NCBI GenBank assembly: GCA_039545275.1 | Contig: BCHS01000015.1 | Coordinates: forward strand, 254,764 to 318,763 | Direction: 5' to 3' | Origin: Pseudomicrostroma phylloplanum | Taxonomy: Eukaryota; Basidiomycota; Exobasidiomycetes; Microstromatales | Length of the DNA: 64,000 nucleotides | In this document: positions 1-10,989 of the stretch, piece by piece | Layout of the letters: each line of letters begins with the position of its first letter | Position numbering within the stretch: the first letter of the stretch is position 1 | The notes under the pieces: generated by a model | Database searches by the model: none | Seen by the model: the letters and a program-made list of their open reading frames with translations, nothing else | Told to the model about the DNA's origin: nothing | Made by a program: the position numbers and the translations under genes

Positions 1-2
1 CC

Positions 3-1298
3 CTGTCCAGGGTAGCTGCCGCGGCTTCCTCTTCTGCCGCTCAACAGGCATCACAGTCGGCATCGCAGGCAGCACAGTCCGCCTCTCAGTCCGGTGCAGC
101 CGCTTCCTCGTCGGCTGCTCACTCTGCGTCCCAGGCATCCGCCTCTGCTGCTTCTGCTGCCTCTTCCGCAGCGGCCTCAGCGACTGCCACATCGGCTGCC
201 GCAAAGGTAGCCACTACGACCGATGCCGCCGGCTCCCTCGTCGTGATCACCTCTACAGTACAGGCCTCGACCACACAGCAGGCCTCAGCTTCTGCCACAG
301 CCGCTGCAGACAACACTGGCTCCCACACTGCTCTCATCGCCGGTGTGTCGGGTGCCGTGGGCGGACTGGCTTTGCTGGGCGGTCTTGTCTTCCTGCTCAT
401 GAGGTTCACCGGCAAGAGGTCCGGCTTCGATGACGGTGATGCCGACATCAAATGGCCCGAGCTCAAGCACACAGAGGGCGACGTGGCCGCCATGCAGCCC
501 CTGCCAGCGCGTCGCACCGGTGGAGCAGGCTTCGACATGGGCGAGGACACCTACTCGGACGCCGGCAGGCTCGATGATGAAGACGTCGACGGCAGGCGAT
601 CCATGACCATGAGCAACGTCGGCGCTCCTGGAGGGTACGGAGACAACATGGTCACCATGGCTGGTGCCTATGGAGGCTCGACGGTTCATCTCACGGGTGC
701 AGGCGCATACGGCGGCTCAAACACCTCTCCATACGAGTCGAATCAACACGAGTACAACCAGAGTGGACACGAGTATGGAGCTGCACCGGACTATCTTTCG
801 GCGCAGGGCAACGGAGGCACTGGCCAGGGATACTATGACGACTACAGCCCCTCGGGCGCTAGCGACCTCAAGAGCCAGGTGGGCGTTTCGCCCGGAGGAG
901 GGAGAGGAGGCGCAGAGAGCGTTGCCGGCGGGTCCACCGTCGGCTACCCAGGCGCAATGATGGAGCCTGACCTCTCCTCACCTCATGCGTACATGAACGG
1001 GTACGATGACGGCGGGTACGGCGTCGCTTCGCCCGCAGCCAACGGCAGTGCAGGCAACCAGGCAGCGTACCAGGACTATCAGCATCAACATCAGCACCAG
1101 CAGGCGTACAGCGATGCAGGGGTTTCATCCCCTCAGATGAACCCACAAGCGTACGTCTCCTCGCCGCAGATGGACCAGCAAGCATTCATGTCGTCTCCTC
1201 AGATGGACCCGCAGGCGTTCACCGGACATCAGCAACCGCAGGCTTACCAAGGACAATATCAGCATCAGCAGGACTATCACAACTATGGATATCGCTAG
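3..1298 (+). CDS. Ser/Ala-rich single-pass membrane protein (5' partial)
   Basis: The reading frame is open from the window edge to a TAG at 1296-1298, so the 5' end is missing. An in-frame upstream exon boundary near base 10 (a 'tccag' acceptor-like sequence) is possible. The first ~110 visible residues are almost entirely Ala, Ser and Gln, as in O-glycosylated fungal cell-wall or sensor ectodomains. One hydrophobic segment lies at about 333-402 (LIAGVSGAVGGLALLGGLVF) and is followed by basic residues (RFTGKR), giving a type I topology with a cytoplasmic tail of ~300 residues. The tail is rich in Gly, Tyr, Gln and His and ends in three tandem 11-residue repeats (1122-1220). The layout resembles Mid2/Wsc-like or Skg6-type membrane proteins, but no enzymatic domain is visible and the function is unknown. 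Confidence 0.75.
   Translation: MSRVAAAASSSAAQQASQSASQAAQSASQSGAAASSSAAHSASQASASAASAASSAAASATATSAAAKVATTTDAAGSLVVITSTVQASTTQQASASATAAADNTGSHTALIAGVSGAVGGLALLGGLVFLLMRFTGKRSGFDDGDADIKWPELKHTEGDVAAMQPLPARRTGGAGFDMGEDTYSDAGRLDDEDVDGRRSMTMSNVGAPGGYGDNMVTMAGAYGGSTVHLTGAGAYGGSNTSPYESNQHEYNQSGHEYGAAPDYLSAQGNGGTGQGYYDDYSPSGASDLKSQVGVSPGGGRGGAESVAGGSTVGYPGAMMEPDLSSPHAYMNGYDDGGYGVASPAANGSAGNQAAYQDYQHQHQHQQAYSDAGVSSPQMNPQAYVSSPQMDQQAFMSSPQMDPQAFTGHQQPQAYQGQYQHQQDYHNYGYR
1122..1220 (+). repeat. Three tandem 33-bp units coding an 11-aa repeat
   Basis: Units at 1122-1154, 1155-1187 and 1188-1220 encode VSSPQMNPQAY, VSSPQMDQQAF and MSSPQMDPQAF in the cytoplasmic tail of the membrane protein. The SP sites could be phosphorylated; that is inference. 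Confidence 0.85.
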
Positions 1299-2148
1299 GC
1301 GGGGGTCGGGGGTCTTTCATCTGACCGTTGAGCTCTGCGTTGAGCTCTGCGTTGCAGTGCTAGGTGAGCATGCGAAGTCGGAGGAGTGGCAGTAAGGAGC
1401 AACGAAAGGCAAGATCGACACTGGCTGTCGACAGGGGCATGGCGGAACACGCCTCTGCCCTCGCTCCCGCACATTGCGGATCTTCAATTCACCACCCTCC
1501 GGTTGAGCACGCTCTCTCACTCGCCTCTGCCGGCCACCCATCCGTATCCCTCCTTCGTCTTCATCCTTCAAACCTCTTACTCTGTGCCCCTTTTATGTTT
1601 CGCCTTCCCTCCACCCCCTTTTTTCCTCCGCTCGCGTCGAGCCCGCGCCATGCGATGCGATGCGATGTGTCTTTCTTCCGTCTCCTCTCACGATCACATA
1701 CTTACTTTATCACTTGTCAATTGCCACACATACTCGACACTTTGCATCTTGCGCTTCCGCCTGCCTGCCTGCCCGAAGCGTACGCCCTGCACGAACACGA
1801 ACCGCAAGGATGCAGGGAGAGTCGTCGACCAGCTGCTTAACGGAACGTGACGATGAGATGGACGAGATGAATAAGATTGCGAAGGAGCCCCGGCCAGATG
1901 GGATCATCTACGGTCTACAGTACGGGACTGGCTCAGGGCCCTCGTCTACCTCTCCTACCCCCTGCGCTGCGACTTCCTGACAACACCGCGTCTATAGTAT
2001 ATATGGTCTATTGCCGACATTTCCGCATGATGGTTCTGATATGGAGGTCGTAGCGTCTACGGGACCTGACCTGACCTAACCTGACTGGAGTGACCGGAAG
2101 GTTGACCTGCCCGAGTTGCTTCCCATGCTCTTGTGTATTCACTTAGAT
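1299..2148. other. Intergenic region, 850 bp
   Basis: Convergent 3' flanks of the membrane-protein gene and the Sec14-like gene. It holds pyrimidine-rich stretches and a short degenerate CCTGA/CCTAA run near 2063-2085. Several short overlapping open frames here show no recognisable protein. No RNA gene was seen. Confidence 0.5.
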
Positions 2149-3479
2149 CTATACCCCATTCGGTCTCCCCGTTGCGCTAGTAAAGGAGGCCCCATCTGAC
2201 GTCGACGAGGCTACGGACAAAGGACGGGCCGCATTGCCAGCAGCGGCCCCGTCAGCATTTGTCTCCCCCTCGTCTCCCACAGCAGCAGTCTTGCCCTCGG
2301 GCCTTCCCCCCGTCTTGCTCCAGCTCTCGTGCTTCCTCTTGCCGTCCTCGGAGATGCCGCACCAGTCTGTAATCTCCGTCCAAAAGACGTCCTTGTCAAA
2401 TACAAAGTCGTAGTCCCCTCCATAGTACTTGGGTAGCTGATGCGGTGGGATGAGGCCACGGAGCTCTTCGCCCTGCGGGTTCCACTTGACTTTAGTCTTT
2501 GTTGCTGGATCGAGAAAAGGTTGTAGGGAGGCCCAGAAGGCGTTTAGGTACCAAGGTGGATTGAGGGCAAGCCCGAGCCCTAGCCGCTCGACGTAGTGGT
2601 TCTGTAGGATGGAGAGGACGCGAATAGAGGTGGACATGTTGGGATTTTGCGCCTGAGAAGAGTGCTTGAAGTCGATGACCAGGGTGAGCTTGCTCTGGTA
2701 AGGAGGAAGGAAGTCGATGGCTCGCTCTAGACCCCAGACGACGTGTCGGATCTGGCGCTCCGAGGGTCTGGTGTTCTCTTTCCCCGGGTTGAGGTAGAGG
2801 ACCACGCGGCCCTCTACGTCGTAGCCGAGCGGGATGGACTTGCCCGTCTCGCCTTCCACACGCACGTCTTCGGGGACGATGATGTCTGGCTTGAAGGAGC
2901 GACGCCAAGCCAGAGAGGACTGGTGAGGAGGAAGTAGAGAGATGAGGTGTGAGGAGTGCGCTCAATTAGAAAGCGAAGCTGCTGAAGCTGGCCACTCACC
3001 TCGAGCCTCTTGATGGCGTCTTCCTCGTTGCCCTTGGCCGCTCTCAAGTATCTCCTGGCCGTATTGCCCTCTCCCTGCTCCAGATCCAGCCATCTGTACT
3101 CCCACTCCTCGTAGTATTGTTCCACCAGCTGTCCCTGCGGATCCTTGGACCCGTCCTCTCTCCTCTTCTTGACCTTTCCCTCCGGCCCGTCCGTCTCGAG
3201 ATAGTAATGGCTCTGCACCAGCCTCTCCATATGTTCGCGCAGCCTACGGACCTTTGCCTTGTCGTCGGCGGAGAGCTCCTCCTGTGGAGGTCTCCGCACT
3301 TGCTCGTGAGGCTCAAAGAGGAGGTGGTGCGTGGGGGTGGATGGACGAGAGGGACTGGCAGATGTGGAGGCGGAGTTGTTCAAAGAGGAGGCGTTGGTGC
3401 TGTCTGCGGTTGTGGATGTGAACGAGGAGGCGGAGGATGAGGCGGGTGTGCCGCGTAGACCTCGTAGGAAGCGAGACAT
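2149..3479 (-). CDS. Sec14-like CRAL-TRIO phosphatidylinositol transfer protein
   Basis: Two exons on the minus strand, 3479-3000 and 2919-2149, are joined in phase 0 across an 80-bp intron (GTGAGT...CAG). The product is 416 aa. The N-terminal ~55 residues are Ser/Thr-rich. Residues ~60-160 form a CRAL-TRIO N-terminal helical module (KVRRLREHMERLVQSHYY...ARRYLRAAKGNEEDAIKRLE). The lipid-binding lobe follows with IPLGYDVEGRVVLYL, LTLVIDFKHSS, a helix around NHYVERLGLGLALNPPWYL and LPKYYGGDYDF. This order and spacing match the Pdr16/Sfh subgroup of Sec14-like proteins, which move phosphatidylinositol and sterols between membranes. The last ~60 residues are low complexity. The start ATG at 3479 is the first in frame. 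The subgroup assignment is less certain than the domain. Confidence 0.88.
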
Positions 3480-4130
3480 GACGACTTTGGTCTATGGATG
3501 TAAGGGGAGATGAAGCTACAGCCTTGGTTGTATTGCTCTTCAGGCCTTGAGAGGTCGTTGCAGTGGCAGCGGCAGTGTTGATACGAGGATCACTCTTCGG
3601 CTTGTGATGTGCCGCGTTTGCTAGATTGCCTTTGCCTCGCCTCGGCTGTTGGTGTTCCGGCTGCCTCGAGGGTTTGGTCCTTGCCGGTGGATCGGGGTCC
3701 GCGTGGGGGGAGTGGAGAAGGAAGTATTCAGGCAAGAAACCAGGCACGCTCGCCAGGGGATGCCGTCTTAAGTGTTGCTGTTGTGACTTCTAATTGCGAG
3801 TCTAGATGGGAGTGGTGAGCAAGAGAGGTGTGTATACGAGTCCAAGTGAATGAGAGTAGCTGGGTAATGAGCAAAGGCTGTCAGACTGAGCTGTAGCCGC
3901 TGCGCCAAAGGTAAGCTCAGTGCAACGACGCATTGGCTGCTGCCTCGCCTGGCTGAGTGCAATCCATCAACAGCCTTGGCCCAAAAACACTCTCTCTCAG
4001 CGCCACACAGGCCAGCCACTTTTTTGGGACCCCCCCTCCCCCTCTTTCCGCACTCCCACTCCCACCCCTGACCCCCTTTCCGCCATTTGCCGCCGCCGCA
4101 ATCGGACAAGGATGACGACGATGGACCACC
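3480..4130. other. 5' flank of the Sec14-like gene
   Basis: No protein is recognised. The stretch ends in a C-rich pyrimidine tract (about 4018-4085) just before a run of ATG codons, as in many fungal promoters. The antisense frames over 3313-3747 and 3768-4150 look like shadows. Confidence 0.4.
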
Positions 4131-4328
4131 ATGGCCATGGCGATGGCCATGGGAGGTGGATCATCGATGGGATCGACATCTGGACCACGTAAGCTGGAGA
4201 TTAAGAGTGCGGATAAGAAGGAGGCTACTCCGCATCAAGAGTACTCAATCCCAGAGGGCAATCCCATAGGTGGGAAGATTAGAGCACTGGATGTGAGGCA
4301 TGTGATCAGCCCGCTGTACCAAGTATAA
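4131..4328 (+). CDS. Possible small protein, 65 aa, unrecognised
   Basis: This open frame starts in a cluster of ATG codons (repeated Met-Ala) downstream of a pyrimidine tract and ends at TAA 4326-4328. The predicted peptide continues with GPRKLEIKSADKKEATPHQE and an IPEGNPIGGK stretch that is not low complexity. A GTAAGC at 4189 could instead be a splice donor. That would make the His-rich frame starting MTTMDHHGHGDGHG (ATG 4111) a first exon; such Met/His-rich starts occur in Ctr-type copper transporters. No downstream exon with membrane helices was found before UBC8, so neither reading is proven. Treat as a candidate only. Confidence 0.22.
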   Translation: MAMAMAMGGGSSMGSTSGPRKLEIKSADKKEATPHQEYSIPEGNPIGGKIRALDVRHVISPLYQV

Positions 4329-4492
4329 TGAATGTATTGAGGCATGAGCAAGATGTTCGACGTGACCACATGGGTCGATGATGCAGGGAGCGGTGAAATC
4401 CACCAAAAGATGAGGATCCATAGCAATGCTCCACCCTGGACGTGGTTGCCTCCTAGTGCAGGTTCCACTGTCCATACCATCCCCGGCATCTC

Positions 4493-5350
4493 CTAAAGCT
4501 CCATGTCTGCCGCCTCGTCCTCGTCTCCAAAGCTACCCGCGTCGCTCATCTCCTCTTCCTCTTCACTGTCCTCCTCTTCCTCCTCGTCCTCCTCGCCAGC
4601 CTTCTTGGCCCCCGCCGCTCCCCCACTCCCGCTAGCATATCTCCGCACATAGTCTTGCACCTTGACTTCATAGCTCTTGGGATCCCTCATCAGTAGACTG
4701 GCCGCATCTCCATTCAGCGGGTCCGTGGGATTCGGATACCGTAGCAGCTGAGGGAGAAAGACTTCAAAGACGTTGACCAGATCGAACATCGGCGACCATG
4801 TCTGGTTGATCACGTCCAGACACACCGAGCCCGACATTTCGTCGATGTTGGGATGGAAAATCTTGTTCATGAAGCCAATCGAAGGGGACTTGTAGGGATA
4901 TTGGTCTTGCAGCTCCACGTGGATCCGCCACTCGCCGCCGGCAAAGGGTGCTGGTGAGGGTAATCAAGAGAGAGAGAGAGGAGATGAGGCAGAAGGATGC
5001 GACAGAGCCGGGGGTAAAGGAGAGCAGTGGAGGTGCAGGGAGTTAAAGGTAAAGCGTGTGAGCTCTGGTCCAGCAGTCTGATTGCACGCTTCCGCACCTC
5101 TACTCACTCTCAGCCGGGCCCTTGAACTGCACAAAGAACTCTTGCATCGAGTCATTCACCAGTGTTACTTCATGATCTGACATCAGTCTGAACAAAAAAG
5201 GATTGAAATTGTGCAAGAGTTGTACGAGGTTAGGACGTAGCTACGGTGTGGAGCGCTCAGTTGCTCCCCCTCACGCTGAGGCCGACGTCACCCCAAAGGT
5301 ACTCACAGCTTCATCATATCCGTCTCTATCCTCCTCTTTGGGGAGCTCAT
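4493..5350 (-). CDS. UBC8: Ubiquitin-conjugating enzyme E2 Ubc8/UBE2H
   Basis: Three exons on the minus strand, 5350-5307, 5187-5108 and 4950-4493, give 193 aa. The 119- and 157-bp introns have GTGAGT donors and CAG acceptors. The protein opens with [20 protein letters not shown], close to the N-terminus of yeast Ubc8. It carries the E2 core: [23 protein letters not shown], the HPN motif (FHPNIDE) and the active-site Cys in [12 protein letters not shown]. The C-terminus (from ~residue 150) is a highly acidic tail with Glu runs, also characteristic of Ubc8/UBE2H. In yeast this E2 works with the GID/CTLH ligase in glucose-induced degradation of gluconeogenic enzymes, so the same role is expected. 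The second intron contains a GA-repeat (about 4967-4982). The family is certain; the biological role is by homology. Confidence 0.96.
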
Positions 5351-6162
5351 TATGCAAACTGTAGAGCTATGGTCCTACGTATGTGTACTCGCACGTCCTT
5401 GAGAGAAATCGTCTCCGCAGAAGATCGCTATTGGAGGTCTAGCCGGCCTCTTCGAGATGCTAAGAGGCTGCTCAGGCTCCACTTGCAGGTGCGGGCGACA
5501 GTAGAGCTAGGCTCAGTTCGGGCGCTTCCAGTCGACACTTGTGTGACACAGACGCAGCCTTCTTGGGGGATTTGCAAGCCGCGCTCGAGTTGTGGGTGAG
5601 GAAGCAGTCGAGGCCCTACCTGACTCTGCCGATGGACGTGTGAGTAAGCGAGGAGGTCGAGGTGCGTGGGAGATCGGGCAGTGGCGTGTGAAGCGTGTGG
5701 AAACAGAGATGGTGGAAGCTCTCTTGAGGCTGGAGACGATGCTGAGATGTGATGCGGTTCTTGGCGACGAGGACGAACAAGTAGAGGGGATGCTGTCTGA
5801 CCTCGTGTGTATCTGGTGTGTGTGTTGGTGAGTGTGAGGGGTGATATCTCTAGACTGGCAGTGAACCAGGCCGCTGTTACCGCCTCGCCCGAGCCATCGC
5901 CGCCCGCCTGCATTCGGTGCCTCGTCGCCATGCACGCTCCGCCCCGCTCCACTTCCGTGCCCCGCATGGCACAATGCACGGCCCTGATGATGAGGTGATG
6001 CGCATCATACAAGGACCCGCAGAGGCAGGCATAACAGTCACAGAGCACAACAATCACACCGCGGAGGCACACAAGCAACTCTACAGTAGGCATGTGAAGA
6101 ATGGAGACCGAAGTTACAATTGATCCTCTCGAGCGCGTCCAAACGGCTGCCTGTCCAGATCT
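5351..6162. other. UBC8 upstream region and 3' flank of the LRR gene
   Basis: About 810 bp with no recognisable gene. Overlapping open frames on both strands between 5428 and 6123 give no known domain and mutually overlap, as expected by chance in GC-rich DNA. Confidence 0.45.
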
Positions 6163-9100
6163 TCACTCCTCCAAGAAGCTCAGACAGCCCCGCGAACAAC
6201 CCCTCCAAAGCAGCGGCAGCAAGTTATGGTCCTGGGCTTTCAGCCCCTTCAGCTTCTCCACGTCTGCTTTGCCCCCTAGCACTCTGAATCCGCCCACATG
6301 GCTCACCCACTCCACCCTCTCCTCGAGAGGCTTCGCGTACAAGGGCGCGAAAGGCGTCAGCAAGGGTGCGAGGGGATAGTCGATGGTCATCGCCGTACCC
6401 GCCAGGACATCCGCATTGATGCCCGCCTGCTGAGCTAGTGCCCTGCTGTGTGGGTGTAGCGGGTTGGGACAGCGGTTGAAGTGCGGATTGCACGTAGAGT
6501 CATCGCCCTCCGAGTCTAGCTTCGTAGAGATATCCTGAGGCGGGACCAGCACACCCATAGCGGCAGAGGAAGGGCCCCGACGGTTCAACGAAGGGGAGAG
6601 GGAGACGATCGTCTGATCGAAACCATCATCTGACCCCGGCGAGGAGGCGTCCGCATCGTCCTCCTCTTTGCCCCGCATCGCTGCACCTGCATCCTCGTCA
6701 TCGCTACTCTTCCCAGCTACACCCTTGCACCAACTGTCCTGCTCTCCCGCCCTTCGACCACTTGAAGCGGCTGCAGCTCCACTGCCACTGCCCCACTTTC
6801 CCTCGATGCTCCTCCTGGCTGCTTCCAAAAGACTAATGGTGGTGGCATTCATGCGACAGTCGGTGTCCAGCTCGCGAAGCACGCCGTTCTCGTAGCTCTC
6901 CAGAAGCGTCATCGGTCGCTGAGTCTGATGCTGGAATGCCAAGGAGGTGGAAGGGACACGAGTCCAGATTACTGGACGAGAGCCACCCAGCGATGATGTC
7001 GCCGTCGTCGTCGTGGCTTTGGCAGCCTGTGTAGGCTCCGGTGACGGAGAACGCGACGCTTCGCAAGGGGACAAGATGCGTCGGATGCACAGCTCTAGGA
7101 GAGATGCCACCGCAGGCTGCGGCGTCTTGAGTGGACCCAAGTACCTCAATACTTGCATGCCAGCAGGTTTCGGAGGCGGTGCAGGCGCATCTTCCATCAG
7201 ACTATCATCTTCATCAGGCGCCGGCACTTCCATCGTCGTCCCTAGTGTAGAAGGCACTTGTGGTCCGGTCGATCGCGCAAGCATCCGTCCACCTCCTCGA
7301 GCGAGAAGCTCATCCACTTGAGCATCGGATCGAGTACGATCAAAGATACGTCGCGGCGAGGCCTCCGAACCTGTTGGAGGTTGCGGCAGTACCCCAGCTG
7401 GGCCTCTGGTAAATCTAGCCGGTAAGGCTGGAGGCCCCATCATGGATGAGGGCGTGGGCAAATTGCCTGGTGTAGACAGGTCGCTCTGTTGAGCTGCAAG
7501 GAAGTCTGCCTCCATGCTGTCGTCGTCGTCTTGAGCAGGCTCATCCTTCGAGCCTACATCGGCATCTTTCGGATCCTCCGGGCCATATGACATTGAAGCC
7601 ATCAGGCTTCCGGTAATGCAATAGACGCTCCTGACTTCCACCTTGACATCCTTGGGCGGCATCATGAACGGATTGGGAAAGTAGGAGAAGACATCCAAAG
7701 TCAACTTCTGGATCTCCGCCGGGAGGTATCGCAGCTGATTGTTCGCAACGTTGAGCTCTCGGAGATTGCGCAATTGTCCCACAGCACAGGGAAGCTCGTT
7801 CAGGTTGTTCTTGCGCAAAGATAGGACGCGCAAGTTGCCGACCTCAAAGAGAGCAGAGGGGATCTTCGTGAGGTGGTTGTTGGCAAGATAAAGCTGCAGC
7901 TTTCCCTGGTTGGTCTGAACAGCAGGTGAAGAGGATGTCGAACCTCCAGTTATGCCTGTGGAGGTCCTCGCGAAGGGAGTGCGGGAGCTAGTATGCCCCG
8001 AAATAGAGTCCACGCGACTCGGAAGGGAAGAGGTGGACGTCGTAGGCTCAAAGGATCTGGGAGGCTCGATGGCGACGTACTTTGCTAGATCAGCTACGAT
8101 GGGATGGATACCGTCTAATTGCCGGTCGCTGATCGTTCATGATGTAGAAAGACTGGAACGTCAGCAAGTGATACTGGCCCACTCCGATTTTCGCTATGCC
8201 CAGCTCTTATTCACCTGATATCTATGCGAGTGTCTCCCGAATCCCAGACCTGCTCAACGAGCTTGTGCCAGGTCTGAGCCGTTGTCATTGGCTTTGCATT
8301 CAGCCTCCTGTCCCTCATTGATTGGTGTGTATTGACATCCTCGTCGCTCTCGCTTGTGGCCCCTCCCCAACCAGGTTGGCCAGTCATAGTGAGCTTCTTC
8401 GGCGATGTGCCCACGAGGCGACGTCTTTGTGTCAGCGGCTGCCCACTGCCGGGTGAGGTGGTACTCGAGATCGGACGGTGATCATGCGTGGGCAAGAGGG
8501 TCGAGCCAAACGCGCCGAAAGGGTCATTAATAGAAGACGATCGCGAGAAAGCAGACCTCTTCGCAGAGCTCCTGAAAGGGGCGTATGACTCTGGTCGACG
8601 CCGTCCAGCCGAAGGCGAGCCTTCTTCTTGGAAGCCTGAACCCAGGCCCAGCCCGACCATGCCGCTGTCCGTATCACTGCTTGGCTGCTCCCAGGGAACG
8701 GCCTCTAGATGATCATCTGAGGTGGGAGCATCATCAGAGAATTCGAAAGCTCTTGCCAAAGCTCGGTCGCGTGCGACGTCTGTACCGCTATCACTGCTGA
8801 GGGCATCTTTGCCGCTCCGGACGCGAGAGCCTGCGATGCTCCTGTGATGGGTGGCCTGGGAAGAGCGCCAGGAGGATGCAGAGGTAGACTGAGAGGACGA
8901 GGGATTGAGCGAGGCAAATGTCGAGCCAGTCGCAGCTACGGATCCATCGAGGACACCGGGACTCGGAGGCAGACTTCTCTTGGCCTTCCCCGGATGCTTG
9001 ATGTGAGGGTATTCCTTGCCAAATGAAGGATGCTGGTTCAATCCGGCCTTTGCAGCAGCTGAGAAAGGGTCATTGGCCGATGTCGTGCGATATCGCGCAT

Positions 9101-9290
9101 GAGCTCGCAAGGGCGGAGAGGAGGGAGGCGTGACGGGAGACTTTAGATGATCGTGGTCGTTGAATTGGCGTGAAGGTGAGGAAGATGGAAGGAAGGGCTC
9201 GGCTGAGCGGTAGCTTTGCGACGGGTATTGGCCCTGTGAGAGGGGAGGAAGGACGCTGCCACTCTGACTGGAAGAAGGCTCGTCTTCCAT
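6163..9290 (-). CDS. Leucine-rich-repeat protein, conserved fungal type, function unknown
   Basis: Two exons on the minus strand, 9290-8215 and 8128-6163, are separated by an 86-bp intron (CAG|GTGAAT...CAG), giving 1013 aa. The first ~350 residues are Ser/Pro-rich and disordered. Around the junction an IDISDRQLDGIHPIVADLAK segment leads into at least three short LRRs (LYLANNHLTKIPSALF, LRVLSLRKNNLNELPCAVG, LRELNVANNQLRYLPAEI), ending in an FSYFPNPFMMPP cap. A later conserved block reads PAVASLLELCIRRIL. Near the C-terminus a Cys/His-containing CNPHFNRCPNPLHPHSR block precedes a VEWVSHVGGFRVLGG segment and a Cys-rich end. The arrangement resembles uncharacterised fungal LRR proteins (for example an unnamed fission-yeast family). 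No catalytic domain is seen. The start ATG 9290 lies 378 bp from the divergent ISD11 ATG. Confidence 0.8.
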
Positions 9291-9667
9291 CTTACAATGC
9301 GAGACAAGGATAGAGGGTGGATGAGAGAGGCGAAAGCACGAGTATTTGACTCAAGAGCGGCCAGCGATGCGATGCTGGCCACTTGACCCGTAGAGGGGGG
9401 ATCCAAAGGGGACTGGGGGCGCCCAGTCAGGTCGAACGCCTCGTCCAACGCGTTGATTATCGCGGAGGGCGACAAGCGGGCGGGGCTTCCACTGGACTGA
9501 TGCCGGCACAGGCGCGGACCCGAGGGGTCAATCAGCCTCGGCCTCTGGATCCACTTAGAAATGTCGCATGCCACTACTTCCGCTTCGCACCCCCTTACGA
9601 ATAAGTGCACTTCGTCAGATCTGCCATACCCCCGAGTACTACAGCCATACCTGCCAATCATTCCATC
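9291..9667. promoter_or_regulatory. Divergent promoter region, LRR gene / ISD11
   Basis: This 377-bp interval lies between the opposite start codons at 9290 (-) and 9668 (+). It must carry both core promoters. No specific site could be assigned. Confidence 0.45.
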
Positions 9668-10343
9668 ATGTCATCGCCAAGTCGTGCTCAGATTCTCGGC
9701 CTGTACAGGAGCTACCTTGCTACAGCTCAATCGTTCGTGAGTAGCACGAGGCTGGGTCGGGCCACGCTCCTTGCGTGGCACAGCGAGCGCCCGTAGGCTT
9801 CGTGATGGGCCTGTACCGGTGGTATCTTACTGACTGGATCACTTGTTTCCTCTCTTGCTTCACCCACTCCCTCAGTCTTCCTACAACTTCCGTACCTACT
9901 TTCTGCGCCGCTCTCGAGACCTCTTCAGGTCTACTCTCCTGCCCCCTCAGCAAGCCGCCACTTCCTCGCCATATTCAAAAGCTGGCGCAGAGACGGTCAA
10001 AGTCTCACCGCCAACCCTGCTCTCCCCGTCTCCTTCCGCCCTCGCTTCAACCTCATCATCCAAGCTTTCTGCTCCACCCCCTTCGGGCGCGACAAATCCG
10101 GCGAACGACGAAGGAATCGATGCTGAGAGGTTGAGAATCTTCTACCAGACTGCAGTCAAGGATCTAGCAGCCTTGAAGAGGGCGGCGCTGATGAACAGGA
10201 TCTACGAGGGAGACAAGCTCGTCGTGGAGAAGCCTCAACTTATTGTCGGTGGCGGTGGAGCTGGAGCCGAGGCCAGCACGGGCGGTTCTGGTCAACCGAA
10301 TGCCACAGAACAGAGCAGTGGGGGCGCGCCAAAGTCAAGCTGA
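9668..10343 (+). CDS. ISD11: Isd11/LYRM4-like LYR protein of mitochondrial Fe-S cluster assembly
   Basis: Exons 9668-9736 and 9876-10343 are joined in phase 0 and give 178 aa. Exon 1 encodes MSSPSRAQILGLYRSYLATA with the LYR tripeptide. Exon 2 continues with SSYNFRTYFLRRSRDLFR, matching helix 2 of Isd11, and later has VKDLAALKRAALMNRIY and EGDKLVVE, matching helix 3 and the C-terminal motif. Isd11 stabilises the cysteine desulfurase Nfs1 and, with the acyl carrier protein, is needed for mitochondrial Fe-S synthesis. Isd11 proteins are usually ~90 aa. Here ~55 residues of Ser/Pro/Ala-rich sequence (about 9936-10110) separate helices 2 and 3, and a Gly-rich tail of ~30 residues is added. The alternative, another LYRM family member, is less likely given the matches. 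Confidence 0.88.
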
Positions 10344-10989
10344 GCCGAGGACCAGGGCCGAGACGAATAGAGAGACCGCGGGCAACGATATCATGGGACG
10401 TGTTATGCTTTCACTAATGCCATCGAGTACATATTCTGATTTGAATCGAATTCATACGGGGAGGGACAGTCTGCAGCTTTGCGAAAGCGCGTGCAAGGCC
10501 CTTCTAGTCGCCAGTGCCGCATGACCAATACAGGCGGTGGATGGCCCGCGCCACAGGGGCTCGCTGTCTTTGCCTGCACGACGGTTGATTCGAGATGTGA
10601 TATGTGTATACCTGTCCTTGACCCTATTGCTTCGTGAGAAGGTCGCAGGATCCAGGTCCATGCCCGATCGATCATCTGATCGCTAGCGCCAATGCCTCAG
10701 CCGCCACACTCTCGCAGCCGCTCTCCGACTTGAGGCGGACGGCAAAGATCTGTTCCGGCAGGGAGGCTTCTGACGTGCAGCAGTCGGAACGGAACGGAAA
10801 CACGAGTGTGGCGGCGGGCGGAGGTTGAGCCGCCGCCCGAGCGTCTTGCGCGCGCTGTTTTGGTGCAGGCGGAGGAAGAGGCATCGATTGCGGCTGGAAT
10901 TTCCAGAGCCAAGCCAAACCCACCCGTCGTTGGCAAGTGATTCGTACCACCCTCTATTCCCCTATCCTCCCCCCTCAACATCATCAACA
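10344..10989. promoter_or_regulatory. Upstream region and probable 5' UTR exon of RPL13
   Basis: No gene is recognised. A CG-rich block (about 10800-10860) and a pyrimidine-rich run (10950-10980) precede the probable UTR splice donor at 10990, so the transcription start of RPL13 is expected here. Open frames on both strands overlap each other and show no known domain. Confidence 0.45.

Noticed and set aside
2059..2090. CCTGACC/CCTAACC run resembling telomeric repeats
   Set aside because: Only about four imperfect units in a 3' flank; too short and degenerate for an interstitial telomere tract.
5428..6093. 221-aa minus-strand frame upstream of UBC8
   Set aside because: Unrecognised, overlapped by other frames of similar length on both strands, and it lacks family motifs.
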